Part shown: positions 39,596 through 48,606 of the stretch, one piece after another
How positions within the stretch are numbered: position 1 is the first letter of the stretch
How the letters are laid out: each line of letters starts with the position of its first letter
Assembly (NCBI RefSeq): GCF_001189955.1
Contig: NZ_LFLT01000005.1
Span: 98,737 to 162,736, forward strand
Direction: 5' to 3'
Source: Herbaspirillum chlorophenolicum
Lineage (GTDB): Bacteria; Pseudomonadota; Gammaproteobacteria; Burkholderiales; Burkholderiaceae_D
DNA: 64,000 nucleotides
Notes under the pieces: generated by a model
Seen by the model: the letters and a program-made list of their open reading frames with translations, nothing else
The model's database searches: none
What the model was told of the DNA's origin: nothing
Program-made: the position numbers and the translations under genes

Positions 39596-40510
39596 ATGTC
39601 ACCTCACATCGATTTGCGCCTGCTGCGCTACTTCATCGCCGTGGCCGAAGAAGGCCATCTGACCAAGGCGGCCCAGCGCATCGGCATCCAGCAACCGCCA
39701 CTGTCGCAGCAGATCCGCGTGCTGGAGAAGGAACTCGGCGTGACCTTGTTCAACCGCATGCCGCGTGGCATGGAGCTGACCGAAAGCGGCGTCGCCCTGC
39801 TGGCCGATGCGCGCGCCATCCTGGCGCAGGTGGATGCCACGGTGGCCGGCGTGCGCCGCATCGCCCAAGGCAAGATGGGACGCATCGCGGTCGGCTTCAC
39901 CGAATCGGCTTCGCTGCACCCCTTCGTACACTCGGTCATCCGCGCCTTCCGCGCCGCCGCGCCGGATGTCGCGCTGACGGTGGAAGAGAGCAACACCACC
40001 GAACTGGTCGAGGCACTGCGCCAAAAACAGCTGGATCTGGCCTTCGTGCGCTCACCCGTAGGCAATGCCACGGGCCTGGTGATGCAAACCATGCTGGTTG
40101 AAGACATGATGGCCGCCCTGCCCGCCGGCCATGCACTCGTCGCCGGCCGCCGGCGCCAGCACATTGCCTTGAACGAGCTGGCAGGAGAACCCTTCATTAT
40201 GACGCGCCGCCCCAGCGGCCCCGGCCTGTACGACACCATCATCGCCGCTTGCCGCGCCGCCGGCTTCAGCCCGCATGTATCGCATGAATCGCGCAAGAAC
40301 CTCTCGACGCTGTCGCTGGTCGCTGCCGGGCTGGGTGTGGCGGTGATTCCCGCATCCATGACACGGGTGAACCTGGAGGGAGTCTGCTACCTCAAGCTGA
40401 CCGGTGCCGAGGACTTGAAGGCGCCGTTGCACCTGGCGTACCGGGAAGGCGAAGTCAGCGGCGCAGTGGGATTGATGCGGGAAGAGGCGGCCCGACTGGC
40501 CGACCAATAA
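39596..40510 (+). CDS. LysR-family transcriptional regulator
   Basis: 304-aa LysR regulator of the BenM/CatM-like group. HTH at residues 4-63 (FIAVAEEGHLTKAAQRIGIQQPPLS), then the effector domain. ATG 39596 is chosen although a much longer frame exists upstream, because the HTH begins directly after it and the divergent chrA start lies at 39486. The 109-bp divergent space is AT-rich and probably shared control DNA. Related regulators respond to aromatic or organic acids; link to chromate transport is by position only. Confidence 0.92.
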   Translation: MSPHIDLRLLRYFIAVAEEGHLTKAAQRIGIQQPPLSQQIRVLEKELGVTLFNRMPRGMELTESGVALLADARAILAQVDATVAGVRRIAQGKMGRIAVGFTESASLHPFVHSVIRAFRAAAPDVALTVEESNTTELVEALRQKQLDLAFVRSPVGNATGLVMQTMLVEDMMAALPAGHALVAGRRRQHIALNELAGEPFIMTRRPSGPGLYDTIIAACRAAGFSPHVSHESRKNLSTLSLVAAGLGVAVIPASMTRVNLEGVCYLKLTGAEDLKAPLHLAYREGEVSGAVGLMREEAARLADQ

Positions 40511-40575
40511 ACCGCGTGCCGTACCTGCCTTCGCAGAGATGACGGCAAATGGGGCGCAGCCAAACTGGAGCCCAA

Positions 40576-40612
40576 AAGAAAATCGCCGCCGCAACCCAAG
40601 TTGCGACGGCGA
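40576..40612 (-). terminator. Intrinsic terminator of dcd
   Basis: TCGCCGCCGCAAC (40583-40595) pairs with GTTGCGACGGCGA (40600-40612) with one mismatch and a 4-nt loop. On the minus strand it is followed by TTTTCTTTT. Confidence 0.88.
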
Positions 40613-40638
40613 CCGACAATCATCGAACCAGCAAACGG

Positions 40639-41208
40639 TCAGGTCTTGGGCAGTGTCACGCCATGCTGGCCCTGGTACTTGCCGCCGCGATCCTTGTATG
40701 AAGTCTCGCAGATTTCATCGCTCTCGAAGAACAGCACCTGTGCGCAGCCTTCACCGGCGTAGATCTTGGCCGGCAGCGGCGTCGTGTTGGAGAATTCCAG
40801 CGTCACGTAGCCTTCCCATTCCGGCTCGAAAGGCGTGACATTGACGATGATGCCGCAGCGCGCGTAAGTCGACTTGCCCAGGCAGATCGTCAGCACGCTG
40901 CGCGGAATGCGGAAGTACTCGACGGTACGCGCCAGCGCGAAGGAGTTCGGCGGGATGATGCAAACATCGCCCTTGAAGTCCACGAAGGACTTCTCGTCGA
41001 AGTTCTTGGGATCGACGATGGTGGAATTGATGTTGGTGAAGATCTTGAATTCGTTGGCGCAGCGGATATCGTAGCCATACGACGAAGTGCCATAGGACAC
41101 GATCTTGGCGCCATCGGCGGAGGTACGGACCTGGCCGGGCTCAAAGGGCTCGATCATGCCCTGCTGCTCGGCCATGCGGCGGATCCACTTATCTGACTTG
41201 ATAGACAT
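40639..41208 (-). CDS. dcd: dCTP deaminase
   Basis: Deaminates dCTP to dUTP, supplying dUMP for ThyA. 189 aa, normal length. The family signatures [10 protein letters not shown] near residues 42-51, [23 protein letters not shown] around 110-133 with the catalytic Glu, and the C-terminal [14 protein letters not shown] are all present. ATG 41208 chosen (MSIKSDKW), the standard Dcd start. hrpA lies 126 nt upstream on the same strand. Confidence 0.97.
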   Translation of the reverse strand: MSIKSDKWIRRMAEQQGMIEPFEPGQVRTSADGAKIVSYGTSSYGYDIRCANEFKIFTNINSTIVDPKNFDEKSFVDFKGDVCIIPPNSFALARTVEYFRIPRSVLTICLGKSTYARCGIIVNVTPFEPEWEGYVTLEFSNTTPLPAKIYAGEGCAQVLFFESDEICETSYKDRGGKYQGQHGVTLPKT

Positions 41209-41334
41209 GGTGTTTTGACAATCTCTGAAGATGCGCAATTTTACGCGAAAAAGGACGGCGAACCGTTAAGAACCTGTTTTCCCTCAACAATAAGGCCATA
41301 CTTTGCCACCCCTGCTTCCTGAACGAGCCTTCGT

Positions 41335-44300
41335 TCAGCGCTGCATGCTCTCCCACACCTTCTGCAGCCGCTTGACCGACACCGGCATCGGCGTCTTCAG
41401 CTCCTGCGCGTACAGGGACACGCGCAGCTCTTCCAGCATCCAGCGGAATTCGGTCATTTTGGGGTCGGCGCGTCCGGCGCGTTCTTTCAGGCCGCGCTGG
41501 TAAGGCAATGCAACCAGGTTCCATTCGGCCAGCAGGCGCGTGTCGCGCGCGGGGTCGGCGCGCAGCTTGTCCAGGCGTACGTTGATGGCCTTCAGGTAAC
41601 GCGGATAGTGCGTCAGGTTGGCATAGTCGGTCTCGGCCACGAAACGCTTGCCGACCAGTTGCGCGAGCTGGGACTGGATATCGGCTGCCGCCTGCGCATG
41701 CGCCTTGATGCCCTGCAGCTTCTTGGGCAGCGAGTGGTACTCGGCAAGAATCTGGCCGGCCAGGCGTGCGATTTCATTGACCAGCAGGCCCAGGCGCGCC
41801 TTGCCTTCTTCCTTGCGCTTGTTGAACTCGTCGGCATTCTTCGGCAACGGATCTTGCAGGAAGGCGCGCTCCAGGCCGGCGTTGAGGATCTGGTCGCGCA
41901 ATTCCTCCTGCGTGCCCAGCGCCATGAATTGCATGCCCATCTGCTGCAGGCCGGGAATGTTCTTTTCCAGATATTTCAACTGCTCCTTCATCTGCAGCGC
42001 AAACAGGCGGCGCAGGCCGGCGTAATGAAAACGCGCCGCCTCGCCCGGATCGTCGAAGACTTCCAGGTCGCAATGCGTCTTGCGGTCCACCAGGGCAGGA
42101 AAACCGATCAGCGTCTGCGCCTGCTTGCCGGCGCCGCGCGTGATCTCCAGCAACTCAGGCAATTCGCCAAAGCTCCAGCCGGTCAGGTTGCTGTACTCGC
42201 CGACGGAAACCGGCGCCGCAGCGGCGGACGATTGGGTGGCCCCTCCCTGAACCTGCTTTCCGGATTGCGGCTGCGACGCATCGTTGCCCTCATCCTCATC
42301 GCGCGGCGCGATCGCCACCTGCTCGGCCAGCTTCTGGAACTGCTGACGCGCCTGGCCGCCGAATTCGGCTTGCAGGGCAGCGAGATTGCGACCCATCTCC
42401 AACTGACGGCCATGCTCGTCGATGATCTTGAAATTCATCGCATGGTGCGCCGGCAAGGTCTCTTGCTTGAAGTCGCTGGGCTTGACCAGGATGGTGATCT
42501 GGTCGCGGATGTCGGCAATGATGGCGTCGACCAGGTTGCCGCGGCCGAAGATCTTGCGTTCTTCCATGCGCGCGCAGAAATTGGCCGCGTAGTCCGGCAA
42601 CGGCACGCAATGGCGGCGCAATTTCTGCGGCAGCGACTTGAGCAGCAGATGCACCTTTTCCTTCAGCATGCCCGGCACCAGCCATTCGCAGCGGTCGGCC
42701 GAGACCTGGTTGAGCGCATACAGCGGCACGGTCAGCGTCACGCCATCGCGCGTCGCGCCAGGTTCAAAGTGGTAAGACAGCGCCATGGCGATGCCGGCCA
42801 CGTTCATGGTCTTGGGGAACAGCTCGGTGGTGACGCCAGCCGCCTCATGGCGCATCAGGTCGTCACGGTTGAGATACAGCAACTTGGGATCGCCCGCCGT
42901 GGCCTGCTTGTGCCACTTTTCGAAATCGACGCCATTGCAAACCTCGGCCGGCACCAGCTTGTCGTAAAAAGCGGCAATCAGCTCATCGTCCACCAGCACG
43001 TCGAGCCGGCGCGACTTGTGTTCCAGGTTCTCGATCTCGCGCACCAACTTCTGGTTGTGCGCGAAGAACGGCGCCCGCGTCTCGAAGTCGCCGCCCACCA
43101 GCGCGTCGCGAATGAAGATCTCGCGCGCCTCGTTCGGATTGATGTTGCCGTAATTGATGCGGCGCTGGCTGTACACCACCAGGCCGTACAAGGTGGCGCG
43201 CTCGGAAGCGGTGACCTGTGCCGCACGCTTTTCCCAACGCGGCTCGCCCCAGGATTTCTTCAACAGGTGGCCGCCGATCTTTTCCAGCCATTCCGGCTGG
43301 ATATTGGCCACGCACCGTGCGTACAAGCGCGCGGTATCGACCAGTTCGGCCGCCATCACCCAGCGGCCGGGTTTCTTGGTCAGGTGCGAGCCCGGCCAGA
43401 TGTTGAACCTGATGCCGCGCGCACCCAGGTATTGGGCATCGTCTTCCGATTTGAAGCCGACGTTGCCGAGCAAGCCGGTCAGCAGCGCCAGATGCAACTG
43501 GTCATAAGTGGCAGGCGCTTCGTTGAGACGCCAGCCCTGCTCCTTGACGATGGTGAGCAATTGCGAATGGACATCGCGCCATTCGCGCAAACGCAGCTGC
43601 GAAAGGAAGTTCTCGCGGCAATGTTCCTGTAGCTGGCGATTGGACTTCTTGTGCGCAATGGCGTCTTCGAACCACTTCCAGATCTTGAGGTAACTGGCGA
43701 ATTCGGACTTCTCGTCGGCGAATTTCTTGTGCGCATTGTCGGCCGCATTCTGCGCATCCATGGGACGGTCGCGCGGGTCCTGCACCGACAAGGCGGCGGC
43801 AATGATCAGCAATTCGGTCAGGCAGGCGTTATCGCGCGCGGCCAGGATCATGCGGCCCACGCGCGGGTCCAGCGGCAACTTGGCGAGCTGCTTGCCCAGC
43901 GGCGTCAAGCGGTTGACGCCATCCTGTTCTTCCACTGCGCCCAGCTCCTGCAGCAGTTGGTAGCCATCGGCAATCGCGCGGCCCAGCGGCGGCTCGATGA
44001 AGGGGAACGTTTCGACATCGGTCAGGTGCAGCGACTTCATCCGCAAGATGACCGAGGCCAGCGAGGAACGCAGGATCTCAGGTTCGGTGAACTTGGGCCG
44101 CTGCAGGAAATCCTGCTCGTCGTACAAGCGGATACACACACCGGCAGCCACCCGGCCGCAACGGCCGGCACGCTGGTTGGCGGCCGACTGCGCCACCGGC
44201 TCGATCTGCAATTGCTCGACCTTGTTGCGGTAGCTGTAGCGCTTGACGCGCGCCAGACCCGCATCGACTACATAGCGGATACCGGGCACCGTCAGCGAAG

Positions 44301-45366
44301 TCTCGGCGACGTTGGTCGCCAGCACGATGCGGCGCGCATTGCTGATCTTGAAGACGCGCTCCTGCTCCTGCGCCGACAAGCGAGCGAACAATGGCAATAT
44401 CTCCACGTGCGGCGGATGGTGCTTGCGCAGCGCCTCGGCAGCATCGCGGATCTCGCGTTCGCCAGGCAGGAACACCAGCACGTCGCCGGAACCGATACGG
44501 GCCAGTTCGTCGACGGCATCCACCACCGCATCCATCAGGTCGCGCTGCTCGCGGTCCTTCTGCGCCTGCGATGCGCGGCCTTCGGCACGGGCCCGCGCCT
44601 GTGCCACTTCGGCGGAGACGCCGCTGCGGTCGGCGTTATCGATCGGGCGATAGCGAATCTCCACCGGATACAGGCGGCCGGAGACTTCGATCACCGGCGC
44701 CGGAACTATCTCGCCTTTGACTTCGCGGCCGAAGTGGCGGGCAAAGCGGTCGGCATCGATGGTCGCCGATGTGATGATGACTTTCAGGTCGGGGCGCTTG
44801 GGCAACAGCTGCTTCAGATATCCCAGCAGGAAATCGATGTTGAGGCTGCGCTCATGCGCCTCGTCGATGATGATGGTGTCGTACTGGCGCAAGAGCGGAT
44901 CGGTCTGGGTCTCGGCCAGCAGGATACCGTCGGTCATCAGCTTGACCCAGGCGCCTTTGGACAAGGTGTCGTTGAAACGCACCTTGTAGCCGACCAGTTC
45001 GCCCGGCGGCGAATTCAGCTCCTGCGCAATGCGCTTGGCAGTCGACGAAGCCGCGATACGGCGCGGCTGGGTGTGGCCGATCAGCCCTTTTTCACCGCGG
45101 CCAAGCTCCAGGCAAATCTTGGGAAGCTGGGTGGTCTTGCCGGAACCGGTCTCACCGCTGACGATAATGACCTGATGTTGCCGCAGCGCCTCGGCGATTT
45201 CATGGCGGCGGCCGGAGACCGGCAGCTCTTCCGGGAAAGTAACCGGTGGCAAAGGATTGCGCACGGCAGGCGCAGGATCAGGCCGCGCGGCTTTTCCTGG
45301 CTGAACTGGCTTGCGTTGCGGCGGCTTGCCGGAAGGGGGCGGGGATGAAGATTGGGTAACGGACAT
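41335..45366 (-). CDS. hrpA: ATP-dependent RNA helicase HrpA
   Basis: DEAH-box helicase, 1343 aa. Walker A GETGSGKTTQLPK near residues 75-87, DEAH in IIIDEAHERSL, SAT in ITSATID, and motif VI QRAGRCGR are visible, followed by HA2/OB domains and the long HrpA C-terminal domain. Compared with the enterobacterial protein, it lacks about 80 N-terminal residues and instead begins with a Pro/Ser-rich tail. In E. coli HrpA takes part in fimbrial mRNA processing and rescue of stalled ribosomes. A promoter with a perfect TATAAT lies immediately upstream of the start codon. Confidence 0.95.
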   Translation of the reverse strand: MSVTQSSSPPPSGKPPQRKPVQPGKAARPDPAPAVRNPLPPVTFPEELPVSGRRHEIAEALRQHQVIIVSGETGSGKTTQLPKICLELGRGEKGLIGHTQPRRIAASSTAKRIAQELNSPPGELVGYKVRFNDTLSKGAWVKLMTDGILLAETQTDPLLRQYDTIIIDEAHERSLNIDFLLGYLKQLLPKRPDLKVIITSATIDADRFARHFGREVKGEIVPAPVIEVSGRLYPVEIRYRPIDNADRSGVSAEVAQARARAEGRASQAQKDREQRDLMDAVVDAVDELARIGSGDVLVFLPGEREIRDAAEALRKHHPPHVEILPLFARLSAQEQERVFKISNARRIVLATNVAETSLTVPGIRYVVDAGLARVKRYSYRNKVEQLQIEPVAQSAANQRAGRCGRVAAGVCIRLYDEQDFLQRPKFTEPEILRSSLASVILRMKSLHLTDVETFPFIEPPLGRAIADGYQLLQELGAVEEQDGVNRLTPLGKQLAKLPLDPRVGRMILAARDNACLTELLIIAAALSVQDPRDRPMDAQNAADNAHKKFADEKSEFASYLKIWKWFEDAIAHKKSNRQLQEHCRENFLSQLRLREWRDVHSQLLTIVKEQGWRLNEAPATYDQLHLALLTGLLGNVGFKSEDDAQYLGARGIRFNIWPGSHLTKKPGRWVMAAELVDTARLYARCVANIQPEWLEKIGGHLLKKSWGEPRWEKRAAQVTASERATLYGLVVYSQRRINYGNINPNEAREIFIRDALVGGDFETRAPFFAHNQKLVREIENLEHKSRRLDVLVDDELIAAFYDKLVPAEVCNGVDFEKWHKQATAGDPKLLYLNRDDLMRHEAAGVTTELFPKTMNVAGIAMALSYHFEPGATRDGVTLTVPLYALNQVSADRCEWLVPGMLKEKVHLLLKSLPQKLRRHCVPLPDYAANFCARMEERKIFGRGNLVDAIIADIRDQITILVKPSDFKQETLPAHHAMNFKIIDEHGRQLEMGRNLAALQAEFGGQARQQFQKLAEQVAIAPRDEDEGNDASQPQSGKQVQGGATQSSAAAAPVSVGEYSNLTGWSFGELPELLEITRGAGKQAQTLIGFPALVDRKTHCDLEVFDDPGEAARFHYAGLRRLFALQMKEQLKYLEKNIPGLQQMGMQFMALGTQEELRDQILNAGLERAFLQDPLPKNADEFNKRKEEGKARLGLLVNEIARLAGQILAEYHSLPKKLQGIKAHAQAAADIQSQLAQLVGKRFVAETDYANLTHYPRYLKAINVRLDKLRADPARDTRLLAEWNLVALPYQRGLKERAGRADPKMTEFRWMLEELRVSLYAQELKTPMPVSVKRLQKVWESMQR

Positions 45367-45375
45367 GAGGCCGAC

Positions 45376-45404
45376 ATTATACCCGTCGCAGCCCGTCCGG
45401 TCAG
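45376..45404 (-). promoter_or_regulatory. Predicted hrpA promoter abutting the start codon
   Basis: On the minus strand CTGACC (45399-45404), four of six to the -35 consensus, is followed after 17 bases by a perfect TATAAT (45376-45381). Only nine bases separate it from the hrpA ATG (45364-45366), so the transcript would have a 5' leader of zero to four bases. Confidence 0.6.
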
Positions 45405-45508
45405 GCTGGAAGCGCCTGCCGGGGCTGCCGGCAGATTACCCCCAGCTTGTTTCTGTGTACGGATTCCTTTAGCCGCACCGTACCAATTCCATTCAGGGTT
45501 AATCATGT

Positions 45509-45535
45509 AAAAAAAGAGGCGGATATCTCCGCCTC
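45509..45535 (-). terminator. Intrinsic terminator of the ABC transporter operon
   Basis: GAGGCGGA (45516-45523) pairs with TCCGCCTC (45528-45535); on the minus strand seven U follow (45509-45515). It lies 30 nt after the permease stop. Confidence 0.92.
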
Positions 45536-45564
45536 TTTTCATTCCTGCAATCACCAAATCGCAA

Positions 45565-46416
45565 TCAGAGCTTCTCGGTCTCGCCACTCTTGGGTTGCCA
45601 TTTCATCAGCCGCTTCTCGATCACGCCCACGGCCAGGTCAAGCACCAGCGCGAAGACCGTTAGCACGACGATACCGGCGAACACGGTGTTGATGTCGAAG
45701 GTACCCTCGGCTTGCAGGATCAAGTAACCGACGCCGCGCGCCGAGCCCAGGTATTCGCCCACCACCGCACCGACGAAGGCCAGGCCGATCGAGGTATGCA
45801 GGCTGGAGAACACCCACGAGGTGGCCGACGGCAGGTACACCGTGCGCAACAGCTGGCGTGCATTGGCGCCCAGCATGCGGGCGTTGGCCAGCACCACCGG
45901 GCTGACTTCCTTGACGCCTTGATAGACGTTGAAGAAGACGATGAAGAACACCAGCGTGACGGCCAGCGCGACCTTGGACCAGATGCCCAGGCCGAACCAC
46001 ATGGCGAAGATGGGCGCGAGGATCACGCGCGGCATCGAGTTGGCGGCCTTCACGTAGGGATCGAGGATGGCCGAGGCGGTCGGCGAAAGCGCCAGCCACA
46101 GGCCGATGCCGAGGCCGGAGACGGTGCCGATGATGAAGGCCAGCACGGTTTCGGTCAGAGTGACTAGCAGGTGCGAATAGATTTCAGCTGGGAAGGAAAG
46201 CGTGAAGAGGGTAAAGTCGCCAAAGCCCACTTCCAGCGAGCCGCTGCCAACCGTGAACCACTCCCAGATACGCTGCGCGACCTTGATCGGTTCGCCGAAG
46301 AAGAAAGCGGTCTGCGGGTTGCGGGTGGCGACGTGCCAGACGACGAGCACTACCAGCAGCACCAGCAGTTGCCAGAGACGGATGTTCTTGTGATTCGGTT
46401 TCAGGTATTTCCACAT
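45565..46416 (-). CDS. ABC transporter permease (taurine/nitrate/sulfonate type)
   Basis: 283-aa permease of the SsuC/TauC family with about six hydrophobic segments. The EAA loop region NSMPRVILAPIFAMWFGLG near residues 122-140 is typical. ATG 46416 (MWKYLKP) is chosen; the longer frame overlaps the ATPase gene. It lies 13 nt after the ATPase stop and is the last gene of the operon. Substrate unknown. Confidence 0.9.
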   Translation of the reverse strand: MWKYLKPNHKNIRLWQLLVLLVVLVVWHVATRNPQTAFFFGEPIKVAQRIWEWFTVGSGSLEVGFGDFTLFTLSFPAEIYSHLLVTLTETVLAFIIGTVSGLGIGLWLALSPTASAILDPYVKAANSMPRVILAPIFAMWFGLGIWSKVALAVTLVFFIVFFNVYQGVKEVSPVVLANARMLGANARQLLRTVYLPSATSWVFSSLHTSIGLAFVGAVVGEYLGSARGVGYLILQAEGTFDINTVFAGIVVLTVFALVLDLAVGVIEKRLMKWQPKSGETEKL

Positions 46417-46429
46417 ATCGCCCACTCTT

Positions 46430-47239
46430 TCACGCCACGCGCTTTTGTTGTTGATAGCCCTTGAGCACTTCATCGCGCAGGACGTCCCAGATCTGCTGGT
46501 GCAGTTCCACGAAACGCGGATGCGTGCGGATTTCCGCCACATCGCGCGGGCGCGGCAAGTCGATCTTGAATTCGCCGATCGGATGGGTGCCAGGGCCGGC
46601 TGCCAGCACGATGACGCGGTCGGACATGGCGATTGCCTCGTCCAGGTCGTGGGTGATGAACAGTACCGCCTTCTTCTTGGCGTTCCATAATTCCAGCACT
46701 TCGTTTTCCATCAACTGGCGGGTCTGGATATCGAGCGCGGAGAACGGCTCGTCCATCAGGATGATGTCGGGATCGAGGATCAGCGTTTGCGCCAGCGCCA
46801 CGCGCTTGCGCATGCCGCCGGAAAGCTGGTGCGGATAGCGGTCGCCGAAGCCTTGCAGGCCCACGCGCGCCAGCCATTGTTCGCCCAGTTGCTCGGCTTC
46901 CTTCTCGTCGTGGCCGCGGTATTGCAGGCCGGCGATGACATTTTGCAATGCGCTGCGCCAGGGCATCAACGCCTCGCTCTGGAACATGTAACCGGCACGT
47001 TTGTTGATGCTGGTCAGCGGTTCGCCAAATACCTTGACGCTGCCCGAGGACGGTTGCAACAGGCCGGCGCCGACGTTGAGCAAGGTCGACTTGCCGCAGC
47101 CGGTGGGGCCGACCACGGAGACGAATTCGCCGGGCGCGATCGCCAGGGTGGTATTGGCGACCGCGGTGTAGCGCTGCGATCGGTCATCCTTCGATATGAA
47201 GGTGCAGGTGATGTCGTCGAAAAAGAGGGCTGGGGTCAT
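46430..47239 (-). CDS. ABC transporter ATPase (taurine/nitrate/sulfonate type)
   Basis: 269-aa SsuB/TauB-type ATPase: Walker A GPTGCGKST near residues 43-51, signature LSGGMRKR, Walker B IILMDEP, then the switch His in FITHDLDEA. ATG 47239 (MTPALFF) is used; the ribosome site is poor, and GTG two codons upstream is possible. Sits between the binding-protein gene (205 nt upstream, with a hairpin between) and the permease. Confidence 0.9.
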   Translation of the reverse strand: MTPALFFDDITCTFISKDDRSQRYTAVANTTLAIAPGEFVSVVGPTGCGKSTLLNVGAGLLQPSSGSVKVFGEPLTSINKRAGYMFQSEALMPWRSALQNVIAGLQYRGHDEKEAEQLGEQWLARVGLQGFGDRYPHQLSGGMRKRVALAQTLILDPDIILMDEPFSALDIQTRQLMENEVLELWNAKKKAVLFITHDLDEAIAMSDRVIVLAAGPGTHPIGEFKIDLPRPRDVAEIRTHPRFVELHQQIWDVLRDEVLKGYQQQKRVA

Positions 47240-47377
47240 GACTGGTACGGGCTGTGTGGCAAACCCGGGTTGGTGGATCGTGTGTTGCCTGGTTTTACTG
47301 CTGTTCCTGCTTCTTTGGTGCTGCGCTTGCCGATGCATTGCTGCGCTACCGCTTTCCCTTTTGCGCCGCGCCAGATG

Positions 47378-47405
47378 GACAAATGCCCGTTGCCGGGCAT
47401 TTGTC
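47378..47405 (-). promoter_or_regulatory. Intercistronic 12-bp hairpin
   Basis: GACAAATGCCCG (47378-47389) and CGGGCATTTGTC (47394-47405) form a perfect 12-bp stem with a 4-nt loop, 40 nt after the binding-protein stop. No U-run follows, so it may protect the binding-protein mRNA from 3' decay or attenuate read-through into the ATPase gene, rather than end transcription fully. Confidence 0.6.
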
Positions 47406-47444
47406 GTTCATTCGCGTTGTACGGGAATCAGGCCGTCTTGCGCC

Positions 47445-48482
47445 TCATTTGTACTTGGCGTTGGCCTTCTCCACGAACGAGTTGGTGAAGGTCTTGGACA
47501 AGTCTACCTGCTTGTCGGCCAGCGAAGGTTCGAAGGCCTTGAGCGTGCGCAGCGCGGTGTCCGGGCCGCCCGGCGGGAAATAGCCGTCCGGCGAGATGGC
47601 CTGGCGCACCTTCATGAAGGCATCGATATACAGCGAACGGTCGCCCAGCAGGTAGCTTTCCGGCACGGCCTTGATGATGTCGGACGGGCCTGCCTTCTGG
47701 ATCCACTTCAGCGCGCGCACCATGGCGTTGGTCAGCGCCTGGGTGGTGTTCGGATACTTCTGGATGAAGGCCGTCGGCGCGTACAGGGTAGCTGCCGGCA
47801 TCGGGCCGCCGAAGACGTCGTTGGTGTCTTTCAAGGTACGGGTGTCGGCGATGATCTTGATCTCGTTGTGCTGTTCCAGCATCGAGATGACCGGGTCCAG
47901 ATTGGCGATAGCGTCGATCTGGCCGGAGCGGATCGCCGAGATCGCGCCGGCTGCCGCACCCACGCCGATGAAGGACACGTCGGTCGGCTTCAGGCCGGCC
48001 TTGGCCAGCACGTAGCTGGCCATGATGCTGGTCGAGGAGCCCGGCGCGGTGACGCCGATCTTCTTGCCCTTCAGGTCGGCCACGGTCTTGTAGTTGGGCA
48101 TGGTCTTGTTGCTGGCGGCCAGCACGATCTGCGGTGCGCGGCCTTGCAGCACGAAGGCCACGATGGGCTGGTTCTTCACCTGCATGTTGATGGTGTGCTC
48201 GTAGGCGCCCGACACGACATCGGCGCTGCCGCCCACCATGGCCTGCAGCGCCTTGGCACCGCCGGCGAAGTCGGAGATTTCGACTTGCAGGCCTTCATCC
48301 TTGAAATAGCCGAGCTGTTCAGCGATGGTCAGCGGCAGGTAATAGAACAGGTTCTTGCCACCCACCGCGATCGAGACCTTGGGCTTTTCGAGGGCCTGGG
48401 CCGAGGCCTCGCTGTTGAAAGAAAAATAGCCGGCCAAAAACAGGCCCGCAGCGATTGCCAACTGCTTCCAGCTTAATTTCAT
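47445..48482 (-). CDS. ABC substrate-binding protein (NMT1/SsuA-like)
   Basis: 345-aa periplasmic binding protein of the taurine/nitrate/NMT1 class. A Sec signal peptide with cleavage near ASA-QA (about residue 28) is followed by VSIAVGGKNLFYYLPLTIAEQLGYFKD-like opening typical of the family. Start ATG 48482 has GGAGGAG eight bases upstream, a strong ribosome site fitting high expression. Ligand unknown; this class takes sulfonates, nitrate, thiamin precursors and various carboxylates. Confidence 0.9.
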   Translation of the reverse strand: MKLSWKQLAIAAGLFLAGYFSFNSEASAQALEKPKVSIAVGGKNLFYYLPLTIAEQLGYFKDEGLQVEISDFAGGAKALQAMVGGSADVVSGAYEHTINMQVKNQPIVAFVLQGRAPQIVLAASNKTMPNYKTVADLKGKKIGVTAPGSSTSIMASYVLAKAGLKPTDVSFIGVGAAAGAISAIRSGQIDAIANLDPVISMLEQHNEIKIIADTRTLKDTNDVFGGPMPAATLYAPTAFIQKYPNTTQALTNAMVRALKWIQKAGPSDIIKAVPESYLLGDRSLYIDAFMKVRQAISPDGYFPPGGPDTALRTLKAFEPSLADKQVDLSKTFTNSFVEKANAKYK

Positions 48483-48606
48483 TATGTCTCCTCCGTGGAT
48501 TGGTGCTTCGTCTTCGTTCTTGCGGCGTATCAGGCGCGGGAGAGGTTGCACAACGCGCCGTCAGCGGCGTCTGGTCAGTGTCTCCCTGATTGCTGGCCTG
48601 TTTTTA

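Noticed and set aside
41319..41338. 8-bp hairpin overlapping the hrpA stop codon
   Set aside because: Perfect stem CTGAACGA/TCGTTCAG but no U-tract, and it overlaps coding sequence; not convincing as a terminator.
41608..43632. 674-codon open frame antisense to hrpA
   Set aside because: Shadow frame inside an intact helicase gene; no recognisable domain.
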